From the NCBI RefSeq assembly GCF_000699445.3, contig NC_067197.1, positions 21,621,809 through 21,685,808 of the forward strand: a stretch of DNA of 64,000 nt, given 5' to 3'. Below, in pieces: positions 1 through 11,565 of the stretch. How positions within the stretch are numbered: position 1 is the stretch's first letter; the number at the start of each line of letters is the position of its first letter. This DNA is from Schistosoma haematobium (lineage: Eukaryota; Platyhelminthes; Trematoda; Strigeidida; Schistosomatidae). The notes under the pieces are model-generated. The model searched no databases and was not told the origin of the DNA. It saw only the letters and a program-made list of their open reading frames with translations. Position numbers and translations under genes: made by a program.

Positions 1-535
1 CAGCATATTTACAACTGAGGAACATCTGGAACTCAAAACAACTGTCTGTCAACCAACACCAAGGTCAGGATTTTCAATACAAATGTCAAGACAGTTCTAC
101 TGTATGGGGCAGACACCTGGAGAACTACAAAAGCCATCATCCAGAAAATACAGGTGTTTATCAACAATTGTCTACGCAAAATACTTCAGATCCATTGGCC
201 GGACACTATTAGCAACAACGTACTATGGGAGAGAACAAACCAGATCCCAGCGGAGGAAGAAATCAGGAAGAAGCGCTGGAAGTGGATAGGACACACATTG
301 AGGAAAGCACCCAACTGCGTCACAAGACAAGCCCTCACATGGAATCCTGAAGGTCAAAGGAAAAGAGGAGGACCAAAGCACACATTACGCCGAGAAATGG
401 AAATAGACATGAGAAAAATGAACAAGAATTGGATGGAACTAGAAAAGAAGGCCCAGAACAGAGTGGGTTGGAGAATGCTGGTCAGCGGCCTATGCTCCAT
501 TGGGAGTAACAGGCGTAAGTAAGTAAGTAAGTATG
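1..535 (+). pseudogene. 3' end of RTE-like LINE (reverse transcriptase C-terminus)
   Basis: This is a decayed copy of the same LINE family that is intact at 50177-52139. The reading matches the last ~170 residues of that ORF, including the stretches [20 protein letters not shown] and [13 protein letters not shown], and ends with a TAA at about 520-522. The stop sits inside a (TAAG)n tail (about 517-532), as in the intact copy, so there is no 3' UTR. A 4-bp duplication (ctgtctgt, about 44-51) shifts the frame, so the copy is dead. It runs off the left edge of the window, so its 5' extent is unknown. The family assignment is by similarity to the intact copy; RTE clade membership is inferred from the RT sequence type and the microsatellite tail. 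Confidence 0.85.
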
Positions 536-540
536 GGGAA

Positions 541-2090
541 GGATTGCATAACGGAATATTGTCGATTGTTTAAGTGATAAAAAGGTTTTAGGTTGTTTAA
601 AATGTATAAAAGATCGACAATGATCGATTATCACAAGATAAGTTATTCTACACTGATATACAGATAAGCCTGAATGCATGCAAAAACATTGATCAATTCA
701 TTGGGTCAATTATAAAGTAATTATGAAGATTACTAGATACTTCATAATTTGGTAATAATTAACATTTGACACAGTTATCATTTGTGTTTGGCTAATCCAA
801 TTTTCGATTCAAAATTATGTGTCCGATCAATGAATAGTTGAAATTACATAACCTAAAATATTTATCATATACCCTAGATTCAGAAAAGAAATGCGATAAT
901 AAATTGCAATACGTGTACCTTTTTGAATTACCTAATTACCCATGCATCGAGTAAATAATTTACTATGTCACTAAAAAATTCCGATTTAATGTCAATATCC
1001 TATATTATTGACTAGTTTAGAATACATGTGACTGCAGTTCTAACAAGGCTGATAAATTTAACAAAAACGGATTCTGATCCATAACATAAAGGTGTTGTGA
1101 ATATTGGTATCAGGAAGGAAGCAGTCCATGTAGGATGGAGTAAACTTTTAGCCACTTCAACTTGAAATCAAATTAAGCAGTGGTCTATTGTATTGTCTCG
1201 TGTTAAACAGTAAATACTGTAAAATATAATGGGAAGCTTCTAAACAATATTACTCATACTAAATTTGTTCCATCAATTTTTATATTCACAGAAAAGATAC
1301 GATATACACTGGCTGGATATATCAAGTATAAGTGAATGTTATGAAACTTTTTTTTCTTTAACCAGCAAAACCTATGAACCATTACCATATAAAATAAGCA
1401 ACAAAGTGTTTTATGTGACAGTCAACAATAGTACTGCATAAGTGGAGGAATAACAATCTCTAGAAGCTGATTGTTCAGCTTTATTGGGCAGTTTCAAAAT
1501 AGTTGAACACTAAGAGTATAGAAGAAGTCACAAAAAGAAATTATATTTGTAAAGCGTCCAGAGATTCAAACAACACTTATTACAGAGAAGGAGAGGAGGA
1601 AAAGTTGTTTACAATACTGAACAAAAGAAGTTACGAATATGTACTGATTATTACACTTTCTGAACGCAAATTTTATTTCAAGAAATTGATTAATGTTAAT
1701 CACCAATATGTATTGCAAAATAACACAGGCCGTATTCTAATAAGAAATAGATCATTTCTGAGTATCAACTTTTACCACACTTCATTTCAACATTTCACTT
1801 ATGCTGCACAATCGCAGTTATAATTATTTTATTTACTCTTTATTCTTCTTCAGTGATATAATAAGTCTCTTTCGTTATTCGGAAATATCCAAGGATCCTG
1901 TGATGGTAAAGGGATTTAATAGTTTTCTACAATCTTCTGTCAAGCTTGCCTTGGCAAATTACAGAAACACATTTTCAAAAGCTGTATAGACAAATGAAAA
2001 AATGCAAGACCATGCTAGAAATTTCTTCGTCGAATACTTACTACTCTAATCATCGTCCTTCGAAACATCTTATAGTGAACTGCCTAGATA
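541..2090. other. AT-rich stretch, no gene seen
   Basis: Open frames here are short, begin with non-ATG codons and resemble nothing I recognise. Part of it may be the extreme 5' end of the Penelope-like element that follows, but I could not match it. Confidence 0.5.
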
Positions 2091-4180
2091 AAATCAAGTA
2101 AACATTATCAGAAATTAAATGAAATATTTCGCTAAGATCGTATCTGTTAAATGAAATAACAGAAGATGAACGTAACTGATTTAAAGAATACGTAAATATA
2201 GTATCAAAGAAACGTTTAGAAGACATGAATTTTAAGTTGCTGAAGAGTTTGAAACCTGATAAGTGTGTCTTTAATCATTATAATATCACTTTATTGATAA
2301 TTCAGTAACAAGCATTGTCACTAGGTTCAAAATACTTCGTTAAATATCAATGAATTTAGCACTAAAATCCAGTTTGAAAACCTGATTCATCAGACAAAAT
2401 ACTTTATCTCTGTATACAACAAAGAATTTAAATAACTTAAAACAATTATTGTGAATAATTGTAATTAATATAGGGTTAATAACTAAAGAAACATAAATAT
2501 CAGCTGTTCGATCCATTGTGAAACGAAGATATAGTCTTAAGTCGTCTAGATAAAGGCACTGGTATTTTTATGACGAATCAAAAGGACTGTATTTTAAAAG
2601 CATCATTTATTTTATTTAATACCGAATAATTCCTTCAAGAAAAAACTCCAAAAATGTTACTGAACAAGTTGAGTAGAAATTAATTAAAATCCTTAAGAAG
2701 ATGAGAGATGAATCGATTATTATTGGAGTCTTAGCACAACTGGATCCGTTGTTCCATGATTATATGGCCTCTTTAAACTACACATAAAAGACGCTCTTCA
2801 ACGCTTTATATTAGGTACGAAAAACTTGGCATATCATGCTAATGCCGAATGGCTAGCTAAAATTATATGGCTAATAAAAAATCAACTCAATAAGTACGTC
2901 ACTACAGATTTGTTTCATTTTATTGATTCTATATCAGATGTTAACATAAAAAGGAAGATAAGCCCATTAGATATTACTTCTAATTTTACAAATGTACCTT
3001 TCACGGAAATAATCAGACTGCTGTATGATCATAATGGAAACAATGAAATTGATGTTGGTGTTCCCATACGCCATTTGAAAGTACCACTTTGAAGTACTTT
3101 CGACTTCAAATTTAAATTAAATGAAGAGATCTATGGACAAACGGACGGCGTAGCAATGGGGTCACCACCTGGTCCACTTTCAGCCAACTCTCTCATTGTC
3201 AAACACGCAAACAGTATTCTTGAACCAACATTTGACGGTTTCTGTTTATCCAAGAGATATTTCGATGATAGATTCGTCATGTTTAATAAAAAATCAGTTT
3301 CAGCGACATCCTGGACAAGTTAAAAATCTATTAATCAATTAAGTTCACAGTGGAATCATAGTCGCATTCGGAATTCCACTTCTTAAGTGTTTTAGTAAAA
3401 AGAAGATCTGATAGTTGACTAGAAATATCAATATATAGGAAGCCAGCATAGAACGGCTGGTACACGAATTTTCAAATTTGTGTCCCGCTGAAGCGAACAA
3501 GTAAACTAATCTATCTTTATGCATGACGACTAGACGAATTTCTACTGAGGATACAGTTAATATAGGACTTAATAAACCTCGGTATATAATGATTAACAAT
3601 GTATATACACCTAGATTGGCCCAAAATGACCTGAGGCCGAAGCAGCAGCATGAAAGTGTGTCTGTTTCATAAAAAGGACTCTACTTGTAAACATTAATTT
3701 TAAAGGAGATGCTGCAGCAGAAACACTGGAAAACTAATTTTCGAGGTCTCCGAGAAAAATATTTTATTCCCATTAATTTCATATTATCTTCTCTGTTCAG
3801 GCTATAATTCGTAGTTGTTGAAGGATGAAATCTCGATTTGGATTAAATCAATGTACGCCTACAGATTTACCTGTTCATATGGAGAAGGTTATTTGACCTT
3901 ACTAAACGAGCACTTTTGAAGGGTATCTTCAAACATTACTCTCACTGATTACCTAACGAAATACAAAAGTCAGTCAAAATCTCGAGCTTGGAACATTAAG
4001 TCAATTTTGGTCACCGTACTTCGAAATCTTCTTGTTTAAATCATCCATATAGTCAGAAAAGTAGGCTTAATAGGTATGCGAATGACGTCATAGCTAACCA
4101 CTGATTCAAGACTGAACCTTGTGTACAAAAACCAGTTTGTTCAAACACTCAATCATTCTTCCTTCCTATCTTCCATCGTT
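2090..4180 (+). mobile_element. Broken Penelope-like element (RT plus GIY-YIG endonuclease remnants)
   Basis: Reading through frameshifts and stops on the + strand recovers the order of a Penelope-like protein. About 2300-2360 resembles the N-terminal region (SLGSKYFVKYQ). A DKGTG motif is at about 2549. A PRLYGLFKLH-like block, with a stop in place of Arg, is at about 2735-2775. An open stretch with ITSNFTNVPFTE lies at about 2970-3010. The RT block YGQTDGVAMGSPPGPL is at about 3132-3178, and the catalytic box reads YFDD at 3258-3269, where Y[MV]DD is usual. Downstream come a KGDAAAETLEN block (about 3700-3740), a GIY-YIG-like segment (about 3850-4020) and the family C-terminus EPCVQKP (about 4115-4140). 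Many stops show it is long dead. Exact ends are not defined. Confidence 0.8.
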
Positions 4181-4394
4181 TTCCCCACATCTTTTTAATT
4201 ATTTTTAAAAACTCTGAATTAGTCATTGAAACTTTTAATCATTCTGTTCTTAATATCTATCAAAAGGACAACTATCTTCACCTTACCATTCTAAACAAGC
4301 CGATTATTAACTAATTTCCTGTCGATAACTAATTTTCGTAAACAGTTCATAACACAGTACCACATTAGGTATTTTTTAATTGTTTAACACCACT

Positions 4395-4525
4395 ATACTT
4401 CCTTCTAGTATGGGAACCATTAGCAGCGAGCACCCAAGACCCCGAAACCGGAAATCGAACTAACGATCTGTCACCCTTGCGCATGGACACTTAACCTCTA
4501 ATCCGGTGAGCTGGCATACGTCGTG
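4395..4525 (-). repeat. Diverged ribozyme-SINE (Sm-alpha-like), minus strand
   Basis: On the minus strand a tRNA-like head is recognisable: an A-box-like gagctcaccgg at about 4500-4512 and a degenerate B box around 4452-4465. It is followed by the remains of the hammerhead region (ctagtatgggaacc, the stem II remnant). The catalytic core is lost. Confidence 0.55.
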
Positions 4526-4979
4526 AGAGGTCATGAATGAGCACTACTGACCACTCTATTTAGCGAATAAATTAACTGTACGATTATATGGATTGAGTAA
4601 ATGAAACCATCGAAAAAACTTTGGTACCTAAACTGCACTTATTTTTTTTACAGACACAATGGGTCTCTTTCATTATTTTAAATGCTAAAACTGCTTCAAA
4701 TTGAATAAATTTTATCCATTTAAATCCCTTGATTACTTCAACTTAAATTAGAAATTATTCTCAGAATATTCAGCACTTGTTTAAGTAATTGAAGTATAAT
4801 GTGATTTAGTTTAAATTACACTTTATAGACATTCATTAGTGAACTTATTAAATAGTATAAAACAGACATTCTGTTAAATATGTTTATTAATTTTATACCA
4901 GAGAATGTGTGGTTTGTCTTGTTTATTGAAATTTTTAGTTCACATCACAAAATAACCTTACAGATAAGTATTGAAAACT

Positions 4980-5090
4980 ATGAAGCACTGAATAGATGTT
5001 TTGTCCTAGTATGGGACTACTTAGCAGTACTCATTCGCGATCGCCCCATAATTCGAACGAATGACATTCAGGCCACCTACGTGAACGCTC
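4980..5090 (-). repeat. Diverged ribozyme-SINE, minus strand
   Basis: The segment gcactgaatag to gcagtact (4984-5031) is the hammerhead region of the SINE in reverse. Stem II (gtcc/ggac) survives, but the CTGANGA core has become ctaagta and GAAA has become aaaa, so it should not self-cleave. The B-box-like attcgaac follows at about 5050. Confidence 0.6.
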
Positions 5091-5975
5091 AACATCCAGA
5101 CTATAGAGTTGACATTAAATGAATGGCTATTAGCCATTAACCGTTATCCAGCTATAGTTAGTCCATGGCGTAAACTATGGAAATATGTTCTCTATCAATA
5201 GACTATACACTTCAAGCAAGTACTTTATAATAAATACAATAATAATAAAAATTTCACAATTCTTATGAGTCATCTATAAAAATAACTTTGACAATAAGGC
5301 ATAAGTTAACTTTAATTGGCAAGTTCTTCGTTTTACACCCGATACCTGAAACCTGTTAGTACTTAAAAATTAAAAAATTGCGTTAATTTTTAAACAGTAA
5401 ATTTATTCATTGGATTTAGAGTTGGTCATCAGTTTCAAAGTGGACAAGAACAAACATGATCCAGTTAGAACTCATAAAAAAATAAAATAATTCCAAATTA
5501 ATTTATTAAGATGTGTTAAGATATTTTAAAGTCTAATCTAATGGTGCCAAATAAAAAAAATGTGCTAGAAACGATGCTGATGAAGTCTTGGACAGCAAAA
5601 ATTCAATAAAACCACCAAGCGTAACTTAAAAAACAAATACAGACTAACATTTAAGATCAAATAAACCCAATACATTAAGAAACGTCATGTAAAACTCTAT
5701 AGTCTGAACGGACTTTAGTACTATTGATTTAATTATGTATATCTGTATCCGGTTCAGGCAAAAAACCAATAAAGTAAAGTTATTTGGCCAATGTTGTTTA
5801 TGACAATTGCAGTAACATATAACATTTGCAAATACACTGTATCATATTACAAACTGTACCAAGTTAAAAATGTAACATTTTTCCTCAACAAATGTTTCTT
5901 GAAACAAATTAAAATTATCACCGTAATAATTTTATTAGTTTTCAAATACAGCAAAAAATATTCCCTTTCGGAAAA
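5091..5975. other. AT-rich stretch, nothing recognised
   Basis: No coding pattern, tRNA or repeat that I recognise. Confidence 0.4.
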
Positions 5976-5977
5976 TG

Positions 5978-6330
5978 ATCATGTGCTCACTAGTGACTTG
6001 CTTCAAAATGGACTTCCTAGAGTTCTATTGAGAAGCCGAGACCAATGGAGTCCAATCCTTGTCGGGTGAAGACAGTTATTTACCTCAGAAAATGGATGAA
6101 GGGTTGAGCAAGATCATGGATCGATTGAAGTTTAACATTAACACTGTTGGATGAAGGCTCAGTGATCTAGAGGTTAAGCGTTTGCGCTCAAGACTGAAGG
6201 TCCTGAGTTTGAGTCTCACGTGCAGGTTCGTGGTTGCACAATGCTGAGGAGTCCCATTCTGAAACGAAACGGCCGTCTACTGTTTCCAGGTTTTCAGTGA
6301 TGGTCTAGCTTGTGAATTCAACCGTTAAAA
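5978..6330 (+). repeat. Long ribozyme-SINE copy with upstream unit
   Basis: This copy aligns along its whole length with the reverse complement of 11014-11405, including about 170 bp upstream of the tRNA-like part (from gtgctcactagtgac at about 5988). The tRNA-like head has an A box (ggctcagtgatc, about 6156) and a B box (gagtttgagtctc, about 6208-6220). The hammerhead region follows (about 6237-6283) with CTGAGGA and GAAAC kept, but stem II has decayed (gtcc against aaac) and stem I pairs poorly, so it is probably inactive. Confidence 0.75.
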
Positions 6331-8503
6331 AAATACCTGGTTATTATTCTCTTAATACTGAAACGTGATTACTTGAATGTTAGTGATTTCCAGCAAAACT
6401 AATCCACACAACTCATTTTGATGATGTGGCGTTATTAATGCCTAAATAATTAACTGTATTGTATTTTATCGTCTTCCTCTTTACACGTAAAGGGTTATAA
6501 GCCCAGTTATTTTTAATAAACGTTTAGTTTATACAACTGACTACCTTAATCCCGACAATTATTTTAAAAAGGACAGCGCTGAAAAGCTGTTAAGAAATGA
6601 GTACACACCACCATGAGAAGCATCGAACACTCAAGATATCCAAGCATTTTAGGGAGCACATTTTCTTCGGACTATTCACTTGGTATCCTAAATTCATTCA
6701 TATTACGATAGTAAGCAAATATAGTCTATTGCCATCGGTGAAGTTTGTATAACCTCTCACATTGTTAAAGTTCATCAGTTTCTCAACTATCTATGTGTTC
6801 ATATGGAGTATTGGATTCAAAATTTGTTGTTTAAAATAACATTTTTGTTGGGAGGCCTTGAAGGTCATACACTGTGCTGATAAAGAATATCCCTGCACAC
6901 TTATGTAAATTTGTGATATAAATTGCCTCGAAACAACTGCCACAAATCAATCTTACTAATTGTAATAGTAATAATACATTTGAAATTAAGCCTGTTTAAG
7001 AAGCAAAATCATAATGGAGCTTATATGAAAGAAATTCAAGGAATATTCTAGTATGAATGTAACGTATCTAAGGAGATAATTGGGTCGAAAATAGCAAATA
7101 ATGAAATTCGAAATTGCATAATATAAAAATGTAAGGTCAAACAATAAGATGAACAAAAATAATTTTAATTTTATTAAAACAGTCTTTTGAAGTATTCATT
7201 AGACCTTGTTATCAGTTTGGTCTTGTAGATTAGCAAATGTAACACAAAAGTGGTAACTTGGGTGGTCACAGGCTTGAATCTACCTGTGACCTAACATTTC
7301 ATTCAACCTGAATCTCAACCCACAAAAGAAAGCACATATGGAAACAGTACATAATCGCACTAAAATTAAACTGTCAAAAAAATGCAAGCTAATGACTATT
7401 TTTCAGAGGAATTTCCGAGGTTCCAGTTACAAATAGTAACAGCCGGAATATATTCATAGCAGAAATGGAACAGGTATTGCTGATGACAATGCGTAGAGGT
7501 CGTATGATATCGTGTAACATCTGACGTTTCAGCTACAAGGTTCCGAATTCTTAATGAAAGGTCTACAGATATTTTATTCTCTCGAAGACCTGAAGCTCAT
7601 GACTTCAATCACTTTTAAGAACGTAGGTATACACTATTGAAGATTTCTATATGATAAAGAAATATCTACTCAATATCCTGTTATTTTTCATGGTTCTTTA
7701 ACTGATATTTGTTATTGATGAAAACTACTTTGAAATTGAATAGTTTTTTTCAAAACAGAAAAAAATAAATATATTTTACATCAGTTTGCTAATTCAGATT
7801 GAGTAAATTCTTTCAGTCTGGCAAATAATTACTCTATTGTTTGTCTGTTGATCTTATTCTCTGATTGCCTTTCGTAAACTTTATCTCACGTTAAAAATAG
7901 CTGATATACCATAATTATTTGCATCGCAATTATTCAACAACTCAATCCTTCTGCCCATCAGTTACACATGCCAATACCATGAATCATGTAATCATATTGC
8001 ATTCCATGCATAGTTATTATATGCAACAGTTACGTCAGCATATACATATTTTACCATTATTAACATGTAAGTATACAAAAATGGGGTGCATACGCGCATA
8101 TTTAAAGTATGTACACAAATATATATATCTGCAGCCATGTTTATGTGCTTGAAGTGTGTGCCTGCATATTTGCATTTATGCATCTATGTGAAATTATAAA
8201 TGGTCAAATATTTCTATTAAGGAATTTTATCTATGTTACCAAAAGTAACCTTTTTTATTTTCAAAAAATAGTACGTTCACAAGTATAATTTTGTAGTTTT
8301 ATTTTGTGTGTATTTTGGTATTAATTAAATAGTTATGCAGTATAGGTATGTAATCGATTTATTCTTTCGTCTTAAATACCGATTGGTAAGCAATTCTGGT
8401 TAATAAAAGGCAAACATACAACCTGATGATCAAACTTACAAGAAACAATCAGTTTAAGTGAGAAAATGAATTGTTAACAAACATTTCTAAGGTTGTAATG
8501 AAG

Positions 8504-8550
<47 letters not shown>

Positions 8551-8875
8551 TACATTTATTAAATTATGTCTATAAACATGTGTTAGTTCAACTTTGAGAA
8601 ACATGATGTGAAAGTGATCAAAATTACTATTGGTTTTTGATAAACCGATGAGTATAAAGTCTAAAATGATCCTGTAAACTTAGCGATTTTTAACTTGTTC
8701 TTGCATAAATATATATTACTGACAAAATTATTTTATATTATTATGAATAGAAATAGCTGGACTAATAGACTTGAAAATTAAGACTTACATGTACAATCAT
8801 TACATTCAATTTGATAATACGCTAACAGTCTAATCTTACTTCATGCATATTGGACATTTAGATATTCAGATTAAT
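6331..8875. other. AT-rich stretch with a TA microsatellite
   Basis: No gene seen. It holds a (TA)n run at about 8507-8547 and alternating purine-pyrimidine sequence around 8090-8180. Short open frames here look like chance. Confidence 0.45.
8507..8547. repeat. (TA)n microsatellite
   Basis: About 20 uninterrupted TA units, seen directly. Confidence 0.95.
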
Positions 8876-8879
8876 GTGT

Positions 8880-9045
8880 CTCTTATTGGCAAATGTGGAT
8901 CCTATGGCGATTGCCACTAAGTCACAAACATTTCAAACAGAAATGGATGGTGGCTACCAATGGATGTCAGGACACGTGTCTCGTCCTATTTACAACTGGG
9001 AAGCTAGATGTACGTGGATCTCAGAGTTGATATTCACTTCAGAAC
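8880..9045 (-). repeat. Second-family tRNA SINE, truncated, minus strand
   Basis: It is alignable with 40215-40395 (shared features: atggatggtggctaccaat, cagagttgatattcac against cagagttgatgttc). It stops before the tRNA-like head. It lies head-to-head with the next entry, which is the same family on the other strand. Confidence 0.6.
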
Positions 9046-9116
9046 TTGATCAAGTGCAGTCCATAACATAACTGTGAAGATTCAATCAACCGAAATGTGT
9101 GATTTAGAATTAAAAT

Positions 9117-9330
9117 TCATCTTACTTCACAAGACAATGGTTATCTGAACTGAGTAGTTATGTGGATAACATAATGGAGTTTGAAGTAGAAAGTGGTAGG
9201 TTCGAATTCGAGAGTGAACATGAACTCTGAGATTTAAGTAATATCAAGCCTCCTAGTCTTGAGTAGAATGAACCGCGCGTCTTGGATTGCACTAGTAGTC
9301 ACTATCCATCTCTGCCTAATATGCTAAGTA
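9117..9330 (+). repeat. Second-family tRNA SINE, plus strand
   Basis: The tRNA-like head is visible: an A-box-like ctgagtagttatgtgg (about 9149) and a B box ggttcgaattc (about 9199-9209). The body is shared with the reverse of 40255-40465 (gaacatgaactctgagat, ccatctctgcctaatatgc). It differs in body sequence from the hammerhead SINE and carries no ribozyme core that I can see. Confidence 0.6.
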
Positions 9331-10260
9331 TCGTATAATAAATATGTTAACCCAAGTATGGTATTATCAAATGTGCATTAATTTATGTAATTTTATTTAA
9401 GTAATATTGTCCCAAATACTATTATATATAACTATATCAGTTAGATTGTCTTGTATGAATGCAAAATCTCAGTAATTTATCTTGTTTATAGTTCAAAGAA
9501 GCAAAGTATTGTGTACACTTAAACATTATAGTTATCATTAATTAACTAGTTCGTGAAAATATGGTTAATTGTAGGAAACATTTTACTTGCAGACAGAACT
9601 CATTGAAGAGTATATGGAAATCAAGAACTGCGCAACAGATTTTGAGCTTTCTATTAGGACCGTGCAAAAATAAAGTTTGTTTACATTACTCAGAATCAAG
9701 CTCAAAACTTTAAAATCTCAATAAGAACACTGATAATTAATATGTACTCTGAAGTTCAAATATTCGTCTCCGATCATCTAACACAGTGATCATCACCAAG
9801 TTTCATCAGTGAATATCTGATGTAAAATGATTGATACTATGGGTCATAACATGGCATCAAAATCCTAAACAATCCCCTCACTTTAAAGAAGTAGAATATT
9901 TTCCATTCAGGTCTATTAGGTAATTAAAAATCATCCCCATTTTCTTCTCTAACTATTATAATTGTTATTATGACAAAGTAATATGACAGTTACTGACAAT
10001 ATACATGGTTCGTATTACCATCTGGCTTCATTAAGTACTAAGCCTTTTGGCGTTTCGCATGATTTAAGTTTTGAAGTGTTTCATTTATTCGAAGTAAAAT
10101 AATCTTAAGTGTTTGTTATGAATTATAATATAAAACGAAATATATTAATCATTCAAAAATATATAGTTCATTATCTTTTTTCACCAAATTAGCGAGTTTA
10201 CAAGTAACGAGATTGTTTGGTAAAAAAATGCTTTGAAACAAACAGTTTGAAGTTTCAGCT
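9331..10260. other. AT-rich stretch, nothing recognised
   Basis: No coding or repeat signal that I can support. Confidence 0.4.
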
Positions 10261-10269
10261 TTAGCGCAA

Positions 10270-10920
10270 ACTTCATTCAGTGTCAGCAATGACTGATAGT
10301 TTTAATTAATTTCCCGCTTACCGTCATCTCACTGAAACGTCTGCGTAAGTCTATAATACAATGGTCCAGAGTGCTGTTAGAGGTGTGAAGGCAGTTATCA
10401 CTTCTCGATTGTTCACACTGTGGAAGGTTTCTTCCAAAGATACCTGTGAAGAAAACTGGGTTAGATTTGATCTTAGTGAACTGAGAACGTGATCTCAGTG
10501 CCCAACTGACAACTGCTTGAGGCCTGTCACACACGGCATTTTTGTGTGTAGCTTTCGTGTTAGCTCCGTAATTGTTGGGACCTTACCACCAGAGACAGGA
10601 ATCAGTGGAATAAGGCAAGGTATCCAATTTTACAGTCGACCTTTTTTAACCCAACCTTTTCTTTGTAGGAAGGTAGCATCTCTGTTATGCTGGTTGTCTG
10701 AGGAAAACACCTTACTGCCGTTACACCTTTTTACAGACAGCAATACGATTTCGCCCTCGGACTATGAGTTTACTGCTTTTAGTTTTACAGCTCTTCAACT
10801 GATCTACCTGGCATAGTAGGACATTGAGGAACGACTGTTTCAGCAAGTCCAGCCCGAATGAACCATCACCACAGGCAAGCCCAACCATTACATAAAGGTA
10901 GCAGCAAGTGTCGGGTCTAA
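10270..10920. repeat. GC-richer island, probable dispersed repeat of unknown family
   Basis: Base composition rises sharply against the flanks. The island has open frames on both strands (10517-10816 + and 10283-10534 -) of about 80-100 codons, but neither has a motif I recognise. Such islands in this window are otherwise retroelements, so a LINE or LTR-element fragment is the likeliest reading. This is inference from composition only. Confidence 0.4.
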
Positions 10921-11013
10921 TATTATTTTATGATAGAAACTATTTTCATATTTATTAAATATCATCTAGATAAATTATTATCCAACTTATGTAAATTTTT
11001 CTTAATAAGATTT

Positions 11014-11405
11014 ACTAGTATGGAGGTTGTGGAGATTACTACGTTTTTGATTGAGATCATGAACCGATTGATGTTAGACCACCACCTTTGGAAACCTGGA
11101 AGCACTGGACGGCCGTTTCGTCCTATTGTGGGACTCCTCAGCAGTGCGCATCCACGATCCCGCTCGCGGGATTCGAACCTAGGGCCTTCGGTCTCGCGCG
11201 CGAACGCTTAACCAACTGGACCACTGAGCCGGCATCCAACGGTGATGGTGTTTAACATCAACCAATCCACGAAATTGCGCGACCAACTTCCATTGTACTG
11301 AGGTAGATACCTGTCTCTACCCGACATGGATTAGCTCCACTGATCACGGCTTCTCACTAGAAGTGCGAGAATTCCCTCACGAATCTAGTCACTAGTGAGA
11401 ACATG
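11014..11405 (-). repeat. Full ribozyme-SINE unit (Sm-alpha-like), minus strand
   Basis: Read on the minus strand from 11405: an upstream block of about 170 bp, then a tRNA-like head with A box ggctcagtggtcc (about 11220-11232) and a perfect B box ggttcgaatcc (about 11170-11181). A short GC hairpin (cccgcgagcggg), an intact hammerhead ribozyme (11102-11147) and a 3' part ending actacaatctccac-like at about 11030 follow. RNA polymerase III transcription is expected from the boxes. The unit is ~392 bp. The next copy's 3' end begins within about 6 bp of its 5' end, as in a head-to-tail tandem. Confidence 0.85.
11102..11147 (-). ncRNA. Hammerhead ribozyme, intact
   Basis: On the minus strand: stem I GCACTG/CAGTGC (6 bp, perfect), core CTGAGGA, stem II GTCC/GGAC with loop CACAATA, then GAAA. 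A minimal stem III follows (ACG/CGT with a 2-nt loop), and the cleavage triplet GTC, with cleavage predicted after the C complementary to position 11108. All invariant core positions are present. Schistosome SINEs with active hammerheads are established knowledge; activity of this copy is inferred. Confidence 0.9.
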
Positions 11406-11410
11406 TTAAT

Positions 11411-11565
11411 TACTAGTATGAGGGTTGTGGAGATTATCCCGCGAGCGGGATCGTGGATGCGCACTGCTGAGGAGTCCCACAATAGGACGAAACGGCCGTC
11501 CAGTGCTTCCAGGTTTCCAAAGGTGGTGGTCTAACATCAATCGGTTCATGATCTCAATCAAAATA
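11411..11565 (+). repeat. Partial ribozyme-SINE, switched to plus strand
   Basis: The first 26 bp (actagtatgagggttgtgg, about 11413-11432) are the SINE 3' end in minus orientation. At 11436 the sequence flips to plus orientation at the GC hairpin and runs through the hammerhead to about 11563. The plus part is a perfect 128-bp inverted copy of 11045-11172. Confidence 0.85.
11461..11506 (+). ncRNA. Hammerhead ribozyme, intact
   Basis: It is identical in sequence to the one on the opposite strand at 11102-11147: stem I 11461-11466 with 11501-11506, core CTGAGGA 11467-11473, stem II 11474-11477 with 11485-11488, GAAA 11489-11492, and predicted cleavage after C11500. Confidence 0.9.

Larger units (their letters stand above)
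11045..11563. repeat. Perfect 128-bp inverted repeat (arms 11045-11172 and 11436-11563)
   Basis: The two arms are exact reverse complements and enclose 263 bp holding the SINE tRNA-like head and upstream block. Each arm contains a complete hammerhead, on opposite strands. Confidence 0.9.

Noticed and set aside
1503..1989. Two overlapping frames of 106 and 62 codons
   Set aside because: The first has no ATG start near its beginning and neither shows a domain; typical chance frames in AT-rich DNA.
7919..8183. Overlapping open frames on both strands
   Set aside because: Low-complexity alternating sequence near a TA microsatellite, no motif, chance frames.
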